This document shows positions 18,431 to 27,219 of a stretch of DNA of 64,000 bases, piece by piece. The notes beneath the pieces are model-generated. The model was not told the DNA's origin, searched no databases, and saw only the letters and a program-made list of their open reading frames with translations. The stretch's first letter is position 1, and the number at the start of each line of letters is the position of its first letter. The DNA lies in the NCBI GenBank assembly GCA_937872225.1, contig CALMRZ010000028.1, positions 62,001 through 126,000 on the forward strand. The letters run 5' to 3'. The DNA comes from an uncultured Spirochaetota bacterium. GTDB taxonomy: Bacteria > Spirochaetota > UBA4802 > UBA5550. The position numbers and the translations under genes were made by a program.

Positions 18431-18823
18431 ATGAAGGACAGCAGAAGCAAAGGCATGATCGAGGCCGAGATCAGCGATGCCCTGGTCAGGTTCGAGAAAG
18501 AATACATGGGGCGGGGCCCCGTCGAAACAAGGACCTATATCATTGAGGACATGGTCATCGTCAGGCTCAAGGGGGTCCTCACCAGGGCCGAGGAGCAGCT
18601 CACGAAAAGCGATGGAGGGCTCATGCTGATCAAGCAGGTCCGCGTGAAGCTCCTCGAGGAGGCGCGCCATCTGCTGGAAACCATTGTCGGGGACATCACG
18701 GGAACCGCCATCGTAAGCATGCATACCGACATCAGCACCACCACCGGTGAGCGGGTCATCATTTTCACCCTGGACCGCAATCTCGAAGAAAAAATTTTAT
18801 CCGGCAGAACAAAAAAAGATTGA
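18431..18823 (+). CDS. DUF2294 family protein
   Basis: 130 residues. The pattern GRGPVETRTYIIEDMVIVRLKG, VLTRAEEQL, a central conserved Arg before the helix, then GTAIVSMHTDIS and VIIFTLDRNLE matches DUF2294 proteins, which are small cytosolic proteins of unknown function, some linked in the literature to sodium/proton or formate-related loci. It starts 13 bases after the DHQ synthase II stop and is probably the last gene of that operon. No functional link to aromatic synthesis is known to me. Confidence 0.8.
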   Translation: MKDSRSKGMIEAEISDALVRFEKEYMGRGPVETRTYIIEDMVIVRLKGVLTRAEEQLTKSDGGLMLIKQVRVKLLEEARHLLETIVGDITGTAIVSMHTDISTTTGERVIIFTLDRNLEEKILSGRTKKD

Positions 18824-18983
18824 ACGAAAGGCACCTTCCTTTCTACTGGCTTTAGCAGTGAACAGGAAGACTGCATTAAAGGCCTTATCGCACACATGAA
18901 TATTCTGCAGGGGAGTTTTACGGAGCCTGGTTTACGGAGCCGGTAGAAAGACCCGCCAAACATTGCTAAGGTTGTTAATTGGT

Positions 18984-19036
18984 AAGCCAGCATCTGTTTC
19001 CTTTCAGAAGGAAGGGACCAAGGTGTTGGCTTTTTT
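18984..19036 (+). terminator. Intrinsic terminator-like hairpin in the leader upstream of citrate synthase
   Basis: aagccagcatc (18984-18994) pairs with ggtgttggctt (19022-19032) through 11 pairs including two G-U wobbles. An inner hairpin ttcctt/aaggaa is at 18998-19003/19008-19013. The outer stem is followed by a T run (19031-19036). It ends 60 bases before the citrate synthase start, so it either terminates the upstream operon or acts as an attenuator for the gene below. Confidence 0.7.
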
Positions 19037-19095
19037 ATTTGATGAACGCGCCCGCGGACGGGGAGTGCGACCGGGCGCACGACAGGACAACGGAC

Positions 19096-20385
19096 ATGAA
19101 GGACGCATTGCTGAAATACAACGGGAGCGAGTATCGGCTGAACATTATCGAAGGCAGCGAGGGAGAACGGGCCATCGATATCAGCAGCTTGAGGAAAGAC
19201 ACCGGCCTGATAACCCTCGATGTGGGATACCAGAACACCGGTTCCTGCCTCAGCTCCATAACCTATATCGACGGGGACAAGGCGGCGCTCCGGTACCGCG
19301 GCATCCCCATCGAAGAGCTGGCTGAAAAGGCCGCCTTCACGGAAACCGCCTACCTCCTGATCTACGGGCACCTGCCCAACGAGGACGAGCGGAAGCTTTT
19401 CTCGCAGCGACTCACGGACAATTCCATGATCCACGAGGAGATGCTCCGGTTCTTTGACGGGTTCCCGGTCGGGGCGCACCCGATGGCGATATTGAGCACC
19501 ATGGTGAACGCATTGTCGGTCTATTACCCCCAGTTTTTCACCGATGATTTCGACAGCGACACCTTTGACCACATGGCGGTCAGGCTGATCTCCAAGGTCC
19601 GCACCATCGCAGCCTATTCGTTCAAACATTCCATAGGGGAGCCCTTCGTGTATCCGCGCCACGATCTCCGCTACTGCGCGAACTTCCTCTACATGATGTT
19701 CAACAGCCCGGTGCGGCCCTACGAGGTCGACCCGGACATCGACCGGATCCTGAACACGCTCCTCATCATCCATGCCGACCATGAGCAGAACTGCAGCACC
19801 TCCACGGTGCGCCTGGTGGGAAGCAGCATGGTGAACCTCTACTCGTCGATCTGCGCCGGGATCTGCGCCCTCTGGGGGCCGCTGCACGGCGGGGCGAACC
19901 AGCGGGTGATCGAGATGCTAGAAGGCATCAGCGAACGGGGACTGACCATCAGGCAGTGCATCGACCAGGCAAAGGATAAAACCAGCTCGTTCAAGCTGTC
20001 CGGGTTCGGCCACCGGATCTATAAGAACTATGACCCGCGGGCGAAAATATTGAAAGAAAAATGCGATTATCTGATACGGAAATACAATGTTCATGAGCCG
20101 CTGGTTGACATAGCCATGGAACTGGAGCACGCTGCGCTCCAGGATGATTACTTCATCGAGCGGAAGCTTTATCCCAATGTTGATTTCTACAGCGGGATAA
20201 TATACCGGATACTGGGAATTCCCACGGACATGTACACCGTGATGTTCGCCATCGGACGCCTCCCCGGCTGGATTGCCCAGTGGAAGGAGATGCATGATAC
20301 CAGGCCTTTCAAGATAGGCAGGCCCAGGCAGATTTACATAGGCGATAAATACAGGCGTTATGTGCCCATGGAAGAAAGAAAATAA
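19096..20385 (+). CDS. gltA: Citrate synthase (hexameric GltA type)
   Basis: 429 residues, the length of the GltA type. The oxaloacetate/CoA site motifs are present: HADHEQNCSTSTVR with the catalytic His, GPLHGGANQ with the second His, and GFGHRIYKNYDPRAK with the catalytic Asp and binding Arg. It condenses oxaloacetate and acetyl-CoA to citrate. The start at 19096 gives the usual N terminus; longer in-frame reading back to 18979 runs through the terminator hairpin and is rejected. Acetyl-CoA could come from the pyruvate:ferredoxin oxidoreductase encoded next. The terminator-like leader suggests regulation by attenuation. Confidence 0.96.
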   Translation: MKDALLKYNGSEYRLNIIEGSEGERAIDISSLRKDTGLITLDVGYQNTGSCLSSITYIDGDKAALRYRGIPIEELAEKAAFTETAYLLIYGHLPNEDERKLFSQRLTDNSMIHEEMLRFFDGFPVGAHPMAILSTMVNALSVYYPQFFTDDFDSDTFDHMAVRLISKVRTIAAYSFKHSIGEPFVYPRHDLRYCANFLYMMFNSPVRPYEVDPDIDRILNTLLIIHADHEQNCSTSTVRLVGSSMVNLYSSICAGICALWGPLHGGANQRVIEMLEGISERGLTIRQCIDQAKDKTSSFKLSGFGHRIYKNYDPRAKILKEKCDYLIRKYNVHEPLVDIAMELEHAALQDDYFIERKLYPNVDFYSGIIYRILGIPTDMYTVMFAIGRLPGWIAQWKEMHDTRPFKIGRPRQIYIGDKYRRYVPMEERK

Positions 20386-20692
20386 TCCGAGCGGCATTGA
20401 GCGGTTGCTCAGTGCATCTGATTTTGTCTATCTGATAATGGCTACTCAATGCACGATTGCTTGATATGAAATTAACAATCGTTCTTACGATGATTAGCCG
20501 GACTTTAGCTTGACGAATGTGGCGTGGTTTAATAGGTTGCAAAAAGTCAACACAATAAGATATCGTGAATATTAAACTTGGTGCATAGTCGGCAGTTTAT
20601 TATACGCAGACCTGAAGCCTTTTGCCGCGGGAAATAATCATGAGAAACTGTACAACAATAGAGTATTATTACTTTTCTGAAGGAGACAATTG
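20386..20692. other. Intergenic region with alternative pairing hairpins upstream of pyruvate:ferredoxin oxidoreductase
   Basis: No gene seen in 307 bases. cattgagc (20395-20402) pairs with gctcagtg (20407-20414), and gcattgag (20394-20401) can instead pair with ctcaatgc (20445-20452). A further small hairpin, atcgttcttacgat, lies downstream. No T tract follows, so the first hairpin is not a clear terminator. The ribosome-binding site AAGGAG of the next gene is at 20680-20685. Confidence 0.5.
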
Positions 20693-23600
20693 ATGCCCCC
20701 GAAAAAAAAGATGAAATCCATGGACGGCAACATGGCCGCCGCCCACGTGGCCTACGCTTTTACCGAGGTAGCAACTATTTATCCCATTACGCCTTCCTCG
20801 CCCATGCCTGAATATGTGGACGAATGGGCGGCCCGGGGTTTGAAGAATATTTTCGGTGAAGTGGTCAGGGTCGCGGAGATGCAGTCCGAAGCGGGCGCAG
20901 CGGCCGCCATGCACGGCGCCCTCCAGGCAGGGGTGCTGGCGACCACCTTCACCGCGTCGCAGGGCCTTCTCCTGATGATCCCCAACATGTACAAGATGTC
21001 GGGGGAACTCCTTCCCGGGGTCATGCACGTTACCTCGCGCGCCCTTTCGACCCATGCCCTGTCGATCTTCGGCGACCAGTCCGACGTCTACTCGGTGCGC
21101 CAGGCGGGTTTCGCCATGCTCGCCAGCGGAGGCGTGCAGGAAGTCATGGACCTGGGCAGCATCGCCCACCTGGCCGCGATAAAGAGCAGGGTCCCCTTCA
21201 TCCACATGTTTGACGGGTTCCGCACGTCACACGAGATACAGAAAATCGAGGTGATCGATTATGACGACCTGAAGCGCATGATCGACATGAACGCCTTGGA
21301 GCAGTTCCGCGGTCGCGCCCTTTGTCCCTCGAACCCGGTGACACGCGGTACGGCCCAGAACCCGGACATCTATTTCCAGATGAGGGAGGCGAGCAATCCC
21401 TACTACAAGGCCGTGCCCGACATAGTAGAAGGATACATGAAGGAGATCAGCCGGGTCACCGGCAGGGAATACCATAACTTCAATTTTTTCGGCGCCCCTG
21501 ACGCTGAGCGCATCATCGTGGCCATGGGCGCGGTAACCGAAACGATACGGGAGACCGTCGAGTACCTCGTGGCCAGGGGCGAAAAGGTTGGCGTCGTCGC
21601 GGTCAGGCTCTACCGTCCCTTCTCGGAGAAATATTTCATACAGTCGCTGCCGAAGTCGGTCAAGCGGATCGCGGTCCTCGACCGGACCAAGGAGCCCGGC
21701 GCCAGCGGCGAGCCCCTCTACCTTGACGTGCGTGAAGCGCTTTATCCGATAAAGCACCAGGTGGAAATCTTCGGCGGCCGTTACGGCCTGAGCTCCAAGG
21801 ACACGACGCCGCAGCAGATACTTGCCGTGTTCGATAACCTGCAACAGCTCCAGCCGAAGAACAGCTTTACCATCGGCATCGTCGATGACGTGACCCACCT
21901 TTCCCTTCCGGTAAAGGAACCGGTCAGCACCGTCCCCGAAGGGACCTTTTCCGCCAAGTTCTACGGCATCGGGGCGGACGGCACGGTTGGCGCCAACAAG
22001 AATTCCCTGAAGATCATCGGCGACAATACAGACCTTTTTGCCCAGGCATACTTCGCCTATGACGCGAAGAAATCTGGCGGTGTAACCGTTTCCCATCTGC
22101 GGTTCGGCAAGAAGCCGGTGCTGTCCACCTACCTGGTGGTGCAGCCGGACTTCGTGGCGTGCCACGTGCCGGCCTATATCGAACAGTATGACATGCTGAA
22201 GGGGCTCAAAAAGGGCGGGACCTTCCTTCTCAACAGCCTCTGGGATGTTGAAGAGACCAAGAAGCGACTTCCCGATGACGTAAAGAAGTACCTGGCGGAC
22301 AACGACATTAAATTCTATATTATCAATGCCACCCGGATCGCCGAGGAGATCGGCCTGGGATCGCGCACCAACAGCATCATGCAGGCCGCGTTCTTCAAAT
22401 TGGCAAGCGTAATGCCCTACGAGGAGGCGGTCAAGCAGATGAAAAAGGCCGTGGACAAGTCATACGGCAAGAAGGGCGAGGATATCGTCAAGATGAACTA
22501 TGCCGCCATCGACCGGGGAGCGGAAGGCCTCGTCAGGGTCGACATACCGGCCGAATGGAAGAATATCACGACGACCCACGAGAAAGCGCGCGGTGATGTA
22601 CCGGAGTTCGTGAGAAAGATCGCTGACCCGATGAACCGTCTGGAAGGCGACAGTCTCCCCGTGAGCGTATTTGCCGACATGCCCGACGGCACCTTCCCCG
22701 CGGGGACCACTGCCTATGAGAAGCGGGGCATAGCGGTCAACGTTCCTGAGTGGCAGCCCGACAGCTGCATCCAGTGCAACCAGTGCGCCTATGTGTGCCC
22801 CCACGCGGTCATCAGGCCGTTCCTTCTTGACGAGAAAGAGGCGGAGGGCGTCCCGGCCGGGACGGTCCTTGTCGACGCGAAGGGGAAGGGACTTGAAGGG
22901 CTCAAGTTCAGGATACAGGTCAGTCCCCTGGACTGCACCGGCTGCGGCAACTGCGAGCAGACCTGTCCGTCGAAGCCGAAATCCCTCGTCATGAAACACC
23001 TTGAAACACAGATGGGGGAATGCGAGCGGTGGAACTATATCAGCAGCAGGGTTACCTACAAAGATACCCTGATGGCGAAGAATACCGTGAAGGGAAGCCA
23101 GTTTGCGCAGCCCCTCTTCCAGTTCTCAGGGGCGTGCGCCGGCTGCGGCGAGACGCCGTATCTGAAGCTCATCACCCAGCTCTACGGGGACCGCATGATG
23201 GTCGCCAACGCGACCGGCTGTTCCTCGATCTACAGCGGATCGGCCCCCAGCACTCCGTATTGCAAGAACGCCGAGGGGCGCGGTCCCTCGTGGGCGAGTT
23301 CCCTTTTCGAGGACTGCGCGGAATACGGATACGGGATGGAGATCGCGGTGGAGCAGCTGCGGAACCATATCGCCGACAACGCCCGCGACCTGATCGCCGG
23401 GGGCGCGTCTGATGAACTGAAAGCCGCCCTCCAGGAGTGGCTTGACGGAAGAGCGGACGCGGATAAATCGAAGAACGCCGAGACCAGGCTGCTGCCCCTC
23501 CTGGAAAAAGACGGCAGCGGGCAGGCCAGGGAAATACTTAAATTCAAAAAATACCTGAGGAAACGGTCGGTATGGATCGTGGGCGGCGACGGCTGGGCCT

Positions 23601-24223
23601 ATGACATAGGGTTCGGCGGCCTTGACCATGTCATTGCAACGGGAGAGGACGTGAACATCATTGTCCTTGATACGGAAGTTTATTCCAACACCGGCGGCCA
23701 GTCTTCCAAGTCGACCCCGGTGGCAGCGGTCGCCAAGTTTGCCGCGGCGGGAAAACGGGTCCGGAAGAAGGACCTCGGCATGATGGCGATGTCCTACGGG
23801 TACGTGTATGTGGCGCAGATTGCCATGGGCGCCAACCAGGCCCACACCCTCAAGGTCATCCAGGAGGCCGAGGCGTATCCCGGCCCGTCCCTGATAATCG
23901 CCTATTCTCCCTGCATCAACCACGGCCTCCGCGCCGGCATGGGCAAAACCCAGCTGGAGGAAAAGCTTGCCGTCGAATGCGGGTACTGGCACCTGTACCG
24001 CTACAACCCGCTTCTCGAAAAAGAGGGAAAGAATCCCTTCACCCTTGATTCCAAGGAACCTGACTGGTCCAGGTTCCAGGATTTCCTCCAGGGGGAAGTG
24101 CGCTACACATCCCTCAAGAAGGAATTTCCCGCCGTGGCCGACGACCTCTTCAAATCAGCCGAGGAGAACGCCCGGTGGCGCTACAACTCCTACCGGAGAC
24201 TGGCGAGTCTGGAATATAAGTAA
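20693..24223 (+). CDS. nifJ: Pyruvate:ferredoxin (flavodoxin) oxidoreductase, single-chain
   Basis: 1176 residues, the normal length of homodimeric PFOR. Domain order: pyrimidine-binding domain with YPITPSSPMPEY near residue 30; transketolase-C-like domain; gamma domain; a two-cluster ferredoxin domain with CIQCNQCAYVCP from Cys692 and CTGCGNCEQTCP from Cys748; then the TPP domain with CAGCGETPY, the proximal-cluster Cys residues and GGDGWAYDIG near 965. It oxidises pyruvate and CoA to acetyl-CoA and CO2, reducing ferredoxin. The ATG at 20693 with AAGGAG seven bases upstream is preferred over the TTG at 20690. Monocistronic, with a terminator-like hairpin after it. Confidence 0.98.
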   Translation: MPPKKKMKSMDGNMAAAHVAYAFTEVATIYPITPSSPMPEYVDEWAARGLKNIFGEVVRVAEMQSEAGAAAAMHGALQAGVLATTFTASQGLLLMIPNMYKMSGELLPGVMHVTSRALSTHALSIFGDQSDVYSVRQAGFAMLASGGVQEVMDLGSIAHLAAIKSRVPFIHMFDGFRTSHEIQKIEVIDYDDLKRMIDMNALEQFRGRALCPSNPVTRGTAQNPDIYFQMREASNPYYKAVPDIVEGYMKEISRVTGREYHNFNFFGAPDAERIIVAMGAVTETIRETVEYLVARGEKVGVVAVRLYRPFSEKYFIQSLPKSVKRIAVLDRTKEPGASGEPLYLDVREALYPIKHQVEIFGGRYGLSSKDTTPQQILAVFDNLQQLQPKNSFTIGIVDDVTHLSLPVKEPVSTVPEGTFSAKFYGIGADGTVGANKNSLKIIGDNTDLFAQAYFAYDAKKSGGVTVSHLRFGKKPVLSTYLVVQPDFVACHVPAYIEQYDMLKGLKKGGTFLLNSLWDVEETKKRLPDDVKKYLADNDIKFYIINATRIAEEIGLGSRTNSIMQAAFFKLASVMPYEEAVKQMKKAVDKSYGKKGEDIVKMNYAAIDRGAEGLVRVDIPAEWKNITTTHEKARGDVPEFVRKIADPMNRLEGDSLPVSVFADMPDGTFPAGTTAYEKRGIAVNVPEWQPDSCIQCNQCAYVCPHAVIRPFLLDEKEAEGVPAGTVLVDAKGKGLEGLKFRIQVSPLDCTGCGNCEQTCPSKPKSLVMKHLETQMGECERWNYISSRVTYKDTLMAKNTVKGSQFAQPLFQFSGACAGCGETPYLKLITQLYGDRMMVANATGCSSIYSGSAPSTPYCKNAEGRGPSWASSLFEDCAEYGYGMEIAVEQLRNHIADNARDLIAGGASDELKAALQEWLDGRADADKSKNAETRLLPLLEKDGSGQAREILKFKKYLRKRSVWIVGGDGWAYDIGFGGLDHVIATGEDVNIIVLDTEVYSNTGGQSSKSTPVAAVAKFAAAGKRVRKKDLGMMAMSYGYVYVAQIAMGANQAHTLKVIQEAEAYPGPSLIIAYSPCINHGLRAGMGKTQLEEKLAVECGYWHLYRYNPLLEKEGKNPFTLDSKEPDWSRFQDFLQGEVRYTSLKKEFPAVADDLFKSAEENARWRYNSYRRLASLEYK

Positions 24224-24250
24224 GGAAAAACAAACATGACCATATGCGCA

Positions 24251-24319
24251 CTGTATCCCCGCGAAAGCGGGGACACCTTTTTTTATGGCTGAAGTTGATT
24301 CCCGCTTGCCCGGGAAGGG
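24251..24319. repeat. REP-like palindromic unit (pair of GC-rich hairpins)
   Basis: tccccgcgaaagcgggga (24256-24273) is followed, after the T run, by attcccgcttgcccgggaa (24298-24316). Read on the minus strand this stretch encodes PGKREST and GVPAFAGIQ, strings well known from widely dispersed intergenic palindromes that are often mis-annotated as protein. That recognition is from memory; only one unit is in this window. Confidence 0.6.
24256..24284 (+). terminator. Intrinsic terminator after pyruvate:ferredoxin oxidoreductase
   Basis: A seven-base-pair stem (tccccgc/gcgggga) with a GAAA tetraloop is followed by cacc and a seven-T run. It begins 33 bases after the stop codon. Confidence 0.8.
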
Positions 24320-24419
24320 CGGAGGGATTAGTATTGGCCCGTTTTTATAAGGAAGGTTCCCGGCGCTTGTGACTGGCAGGATATTGTGAAACCGCGCGGC
24401 AGGACCGAAGGAGACTGCA

Positions 24420-25526
24420 ATGGAAGATACAATCCACTGGATAGATTTCAACACCATGGAGCGCTTCATGGTGGATGTGCTTAAAGCTGCGGGCGTGCCT
24501 GATGAGGATGCCAGGATATGCGCCGATGTGCTCATAACGTCGGACAAGCGGGGCATCGATTCGCACGGCATCAACCGCCTTAAACCGATCTACATAGACA
24601 GGATAAAAGACGGCATCCTCAACCCCATAACCAGGATGGAAGTGGTCAAGGAAGGTCCCACCACGGCGGTGATAGACGGCCATGACGGCATGGGCCACGT
24701 GATAGCTAAAAAATCCATGGCCATGGCCATCGAAAAGGCGCGTCAGTACGGCCTGGGTATGGTTGCGGTGCGGAATTCATCCCATTACGGCATAGCCGGC
24801 TACTTCAGCATCATGGCTGCCGATGCCGACATGATCGGCATAACCGGCACGAACGCCCGCCCCAGCATAGCCCCGACCTTCGGGATCGAGAACATGCTGG
24901 GCACCAATCCCCTGGTCTTTGGCATCCCCACGGACGAGGAATTTCCCTTTGTCATCGACTGCGCGACGTCAATTTCACAGCGCGGTAAGATAGAGGTGTA
25001 TGCGCGCCAGGGCAAGAAAATGCCGGAAGGGTGGGTCATAGACACCAACGGCAATTCAACCACTGACGCCAACGAGGCGCTGAAAAAGCTCATTGACGGC
25101 ACGGCGGCTCTCACGCCGCTGGGGGGTATCGGCGAAGACGGCGGCGGATACAAGGGATACGGATACGCCACGGTCATTGAAATAATGTGCGCCGCGCTCC
25201 AGGCGGGCAGGTTCATGAAGATGCTCTCCGGTTTTGAAGGTGGGAAGAAGGTCCCCTATCACCTGGGGCATTTTTTCATCGCCATCGACATATCGCATTT
25301 CATCGAGCCGGCGGCCTTCAAGAAGACGGCCGGCGACATCCTGCGCGAGCTCCGGGCGTCGAAGAAAATGCCGGGCCAGGAGCGTATCTACACGGCCGGC
25401 GAGAAGGAGTACCGGGCGTGGCTCGACCGTAAGGACCGGGGCGTCCCGGTGAATAAAAGCCTGCAGGAGGACATCGTCGCCCTGCGGGACAGCCTGAACA
25501 TCAAAGGATATGATTTTCCTTTTTAA
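24420..25526 (+). CDS. Malate/L-lactate dehydrogenase family (Ldh2) oxidoreductase
   Basis: 368 residues. The family is clear from SDKRGIDSHGINRL (catalytic His in DSHG), VAVRNSSHYGIAGYFS, GTNPLVFGIPT and YKGYGYATVIEIMCAAL. Ldh2/MDH2 enzymes are NAD(P)-dependent and reduce 2-oxo acids such as oxaloacetate, pyruvate, ureidoglycolate or 2-oxo sulfonates; they are unrelated to classical malate dehydrogenase. Substrate cannot be told from sequence here. Position after citrate synthase and PFOR would suit malate/oxaloacetate. AAGGAG at 24408-24413 fixes the start. Confidence 0.92.
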   Translation: MEDTIHWIDFNTMERFMVDVLKAAGVPDEDARICADVLITSDKRGIDSHGINRLKPIYIDRIKDGILNPITRMEVVKEGPTTAVIDGHDGMGHVIAKKSMAMAIEKARQYGLGMVAVRNSSHYGIAGYFSIMAADADMIGITGTNARPSIAPTFGIENMLGTNPLVFGIPTDEEFPFVIDCATSISQRGKIEVYARQGKKMPEGWVIDTNGNSTTDANEALKKLIDGTAALTPLGGIGEDGGGYKGYGYATVIEIMCAALQAGRFMKMLSGFEGGKKVPYHLGHFFIAIDISHFIEPAAFKKTAGDILRELRASKKMPGQERIYTAGEKEYRAWLDRKDRGVPVNKSLQEDIVALRDSLNIKGYDFPF

Positions 25527-25570
25527 GTATTGCGATGGGTGGGTTTGTCTCGGAACACCACCAACCCTCA

Positions 25571-25634
25571 AGGGGCTTACTGCTCAAACAAGCCCCTCTC
25601 CGGAGGATCCAGGGTGCTTGGGGGACGTCCCCAA
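25571..25634. repeat. Cluster of GC-rich hairpins between convergent genes
   Basis: aggggctt (25571-25578) pairs with aagcccct (25590-25597), and ttgggg (25618-25623) pairs with ccccaa (25629-25634), the latter around the palindrome ggggacgtcccc. The region separates the convergent dehydrogenase and pentapeptide genes and may act as a bidirectional 3'-end structure. No T tract is present. Confidence 0.6.
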
Positions 25635-25641
25635 CAACCCT

Positions 25642-26283
25642 TCATTGCACCCATACGATTGTATTGAAGTTCCTCACGCCCTGCTGCCGAATGAACTGTT
25701 TCCATTTCATGCTCACGGCCGCGCCTGCAAGGTCGGCGTTTCTTAAATGAACGTAATGAACAAGTCCGGTAATGACGAGTTCATTGCGGATGGCGTTCAT
25801 GTCGGACCCGTCGGCAACTCCGACGACCAGGACCGCGTTCCGCAGGTCGGCGCCACCGAGATCAGCGTCGTACAGATACGCTTCGACAAGGTTCGCTTTC
25901 TTCAGGGTGGCGTTGCGCAGTACGGCGTCGCGGAGATCGGCCCCGCGCAGGTCCGCCCCTTCCAGGTTAGCGGCGCTCAGGTCGGCATGCCTGAGGTCGG
26001 CATTTGTCAGCTTCGCGTTTTTGAGGCTTGAAAAGCTGAAGTTGGTCTTAACCAGCCGGGCCCTGCTGAGGTTTATATTCTCGAGGTTCGCATTGTAGAA
26101 GTCAAGGCCGGACAGGTTGATGCCCTCGAGTTTCTTGCTTATGAATATCCTCCTTACCGCGAAACGCCGGCAGGCGCCCGCCAGCAATGCCAGTGAAGAT
26201 ACCAGCATGTTTGCCAACAGGCCCTTCCTGGTCATCGGGGAGGGCGTCATCTTTCGCGCATCAGGCCCCATAAACATAATCAT
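25642..26283 (-). CDS. Pentapeptide-repeat protein with N-terminal hydrophobic anchor
   Basis: 213 residues from the ATG at 26283. After a hydrophobic segment (GLLANMLVSSLALLAGAC) come about 15 pentapeptide repeats of the A(D/N)LXX type (for example ADLRHADLSAANLEGADLRG), which form a right-handed quadrilateral beta helix. A Cys ends the hydrophobic stretch, but Ala rather than Leu at -3 and Arg-Arg after it argue against a standard lipobox. Function of such proteins is usually unknown; some shield gyrase. Start is uncertain: a TTG at 26307 and other ATGs at 26271 and nearby are possible. Confidence 0.82.
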   Translation of the reverse strand: MIMFMGPDARKMTPSPMTRKGLLANMLVSSLALLAGACRRFAVRRIFISKKLEGINLSGLDFYNANLENINLSRARLVKTNFSFSSLKNAKLTNADLRHADLSAANLEGADLRGADLRDAVLRNATLKKANLVEAYLYDADLGGADLRNAVLVVGVADGSDMNAIRNELVITGLVHYVHLRNADLAGAAVSMKWKQFIRQQGVRNFNTIVWVQ

Positions 26284-26411
26284 ACCGCCGGTCAACCGCA
26301 CCGTCAATAAAATATTTGCCGGTGTTCCGGTTGCGATTAAATGGATATTTCCTTGACATTAATGGTGTTCATGGCGTCATTATATCAAGATCACGTGTCA
26401 GGAGTTACATC

Positions 26412-26666
26412 ATGGAAGAACAAAAAGTCGGTATCGTAATCAAGTATTTCGCGAAGCCCAGTGTGGCCGCCATTGAATTGACCGAGGGTTCCCTGAAAGT
26501 GGGCGACACGATCCATGTCCATGGCCATAGCACCGATTTTCAGCAGCAAGTCGATTCAATGCAGATTGAACACGCTTCGGTGACCGCTGCCGACAAGGGA
26601 GCGTCGATTGGGATCAAGGTCAAAGAGCGGGTACACGAGCACGATATCGTCTATATCGTGAAATAG
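26412..26666 (+). CDS. Small EF-Tu domain 2-like (translation factor-like) protein
   Basis: 84 residues. The whole protein is one small beta barrel resembling domain 2 of translational GTPases: VGIVIKYFAKPSVAAIELTEG, LKVGDTIHVHG, and IGIKVKERVHEHDIVYIV. There is no GTPase domain. Such stand-alone proteins are widespread in anaerobes and archaea and are of unknown function. The ATG at 26412 follows a CAGGAG sequence; the upstream in-frame extension is AT-rich non-coding sequence. Confidence 0.85.
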   Translation: MEEQKVGIVIKYFAKPSVAAIELTEGSLKVGDTIHVHGHSTDFQQQVDSMQIEHASVTAADKGASIGIKVKERVHEHDIVYIVK

Positions 26667-26864
26667 ACCTTGGGGCAGGCCTTTTTGGGAACCAGATGAT
26701 TCTGGAGGGGATAGTATGCGAAAAAAAGCCCCGACATCGATCTTTAATTTTAAATAAATCTATAAAAAATGCTTGCTATCGACCTTGAATGTCGTTACAT
26801 ACTTGGTGGATGCAATTCAAAAATACAGATGCCGTCCGGAGTAATCGCGTGGAGGAGGTTTCGC

Positions 26865-27068
26865 ATGAACAGTGTTTATAAAGTCATTGAGATTATCGGG
26901 ACCAGCGATGACTCATGGGAAGACGCCGCAAGAAACGCCATAGAAACCGCGTCAAAATCATTGAAAGACATCCGGGTCGCTGAAGTCAAGGAAATGGATA
27001 TAAGCGTTGATAATAACAGGCTTGTGTTCCGGGTGAAGCTGAGGGTCTCCTTCAAGTTTGTTGATTAG
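26865..27068 (+). CDS. Dodecin (flavin-binding/storage protein)
   Basis: 67 residues, exactly dodecin size. The pattern VYKVIEIIGTSDDSWEDAARNAIETASKSL, then IRVAEVKEMD and FRVKLRVSFKF, is diagnostic. Dodecins form hollow dodecamers that bind flavin (or CoA) pairs between Trp residues; the Trp in the DDSWEDA segment is that residue. The start at 26865 follows GGAGGAGG. It may buffer free flavin, which suits the flavoenzymes nearby. Confidence 0.93.
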   Translation: MNSVYKVIEIIGTSDDSWEDAARNAIETASKSLKDIRVAEVKEMDISVDNNRLVFRVKLRVSFKFVD

Positions 27069-27105
27069 AATATGGGTATACGGATTTTTCCGCAGTAGAG
27101 TCGAG

Positions 27106-27135
27106 AAGCCGGGGAAGCGATGATCCGGCTTTTTA
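27106..27135 (+). terminator. Intrinsic terminator after dodecin gene
   Basis: Perfect seven-base stem aagccgg (27106-27112) and ccggctt (27125-27131), loop of 12, followed by TTTTA. It starts 37 bases after the dodecin stop. Confidence 0.7.
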
Positions 27136-27219
27136 GTTTGTTGAGTCGTATGGGCCGGTTTCCCGGGACGGGTGCGGCTGCGGGGCCCGGCAGAAGGCAA
27201 AAACAATTGGAGGTGCGCT

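Noticed and set aside
24274-24400. Minus-strand peptide with PGKREST and GVPAFAGIQ as a small protein
   Set aside because: This is the well-known translation artefact of dispersed palindromic repeats and overlaps a terminator hairpin.
25642-26283. Lipoprotein assignment for the pentapeptide-repeat protein
   Set aside because: Cys follows LLAGA, but the -3 residue is Ala and the next residues are Arg-Arg, which does not fit a standard lipobox. A simple membrane anchor is as likely.
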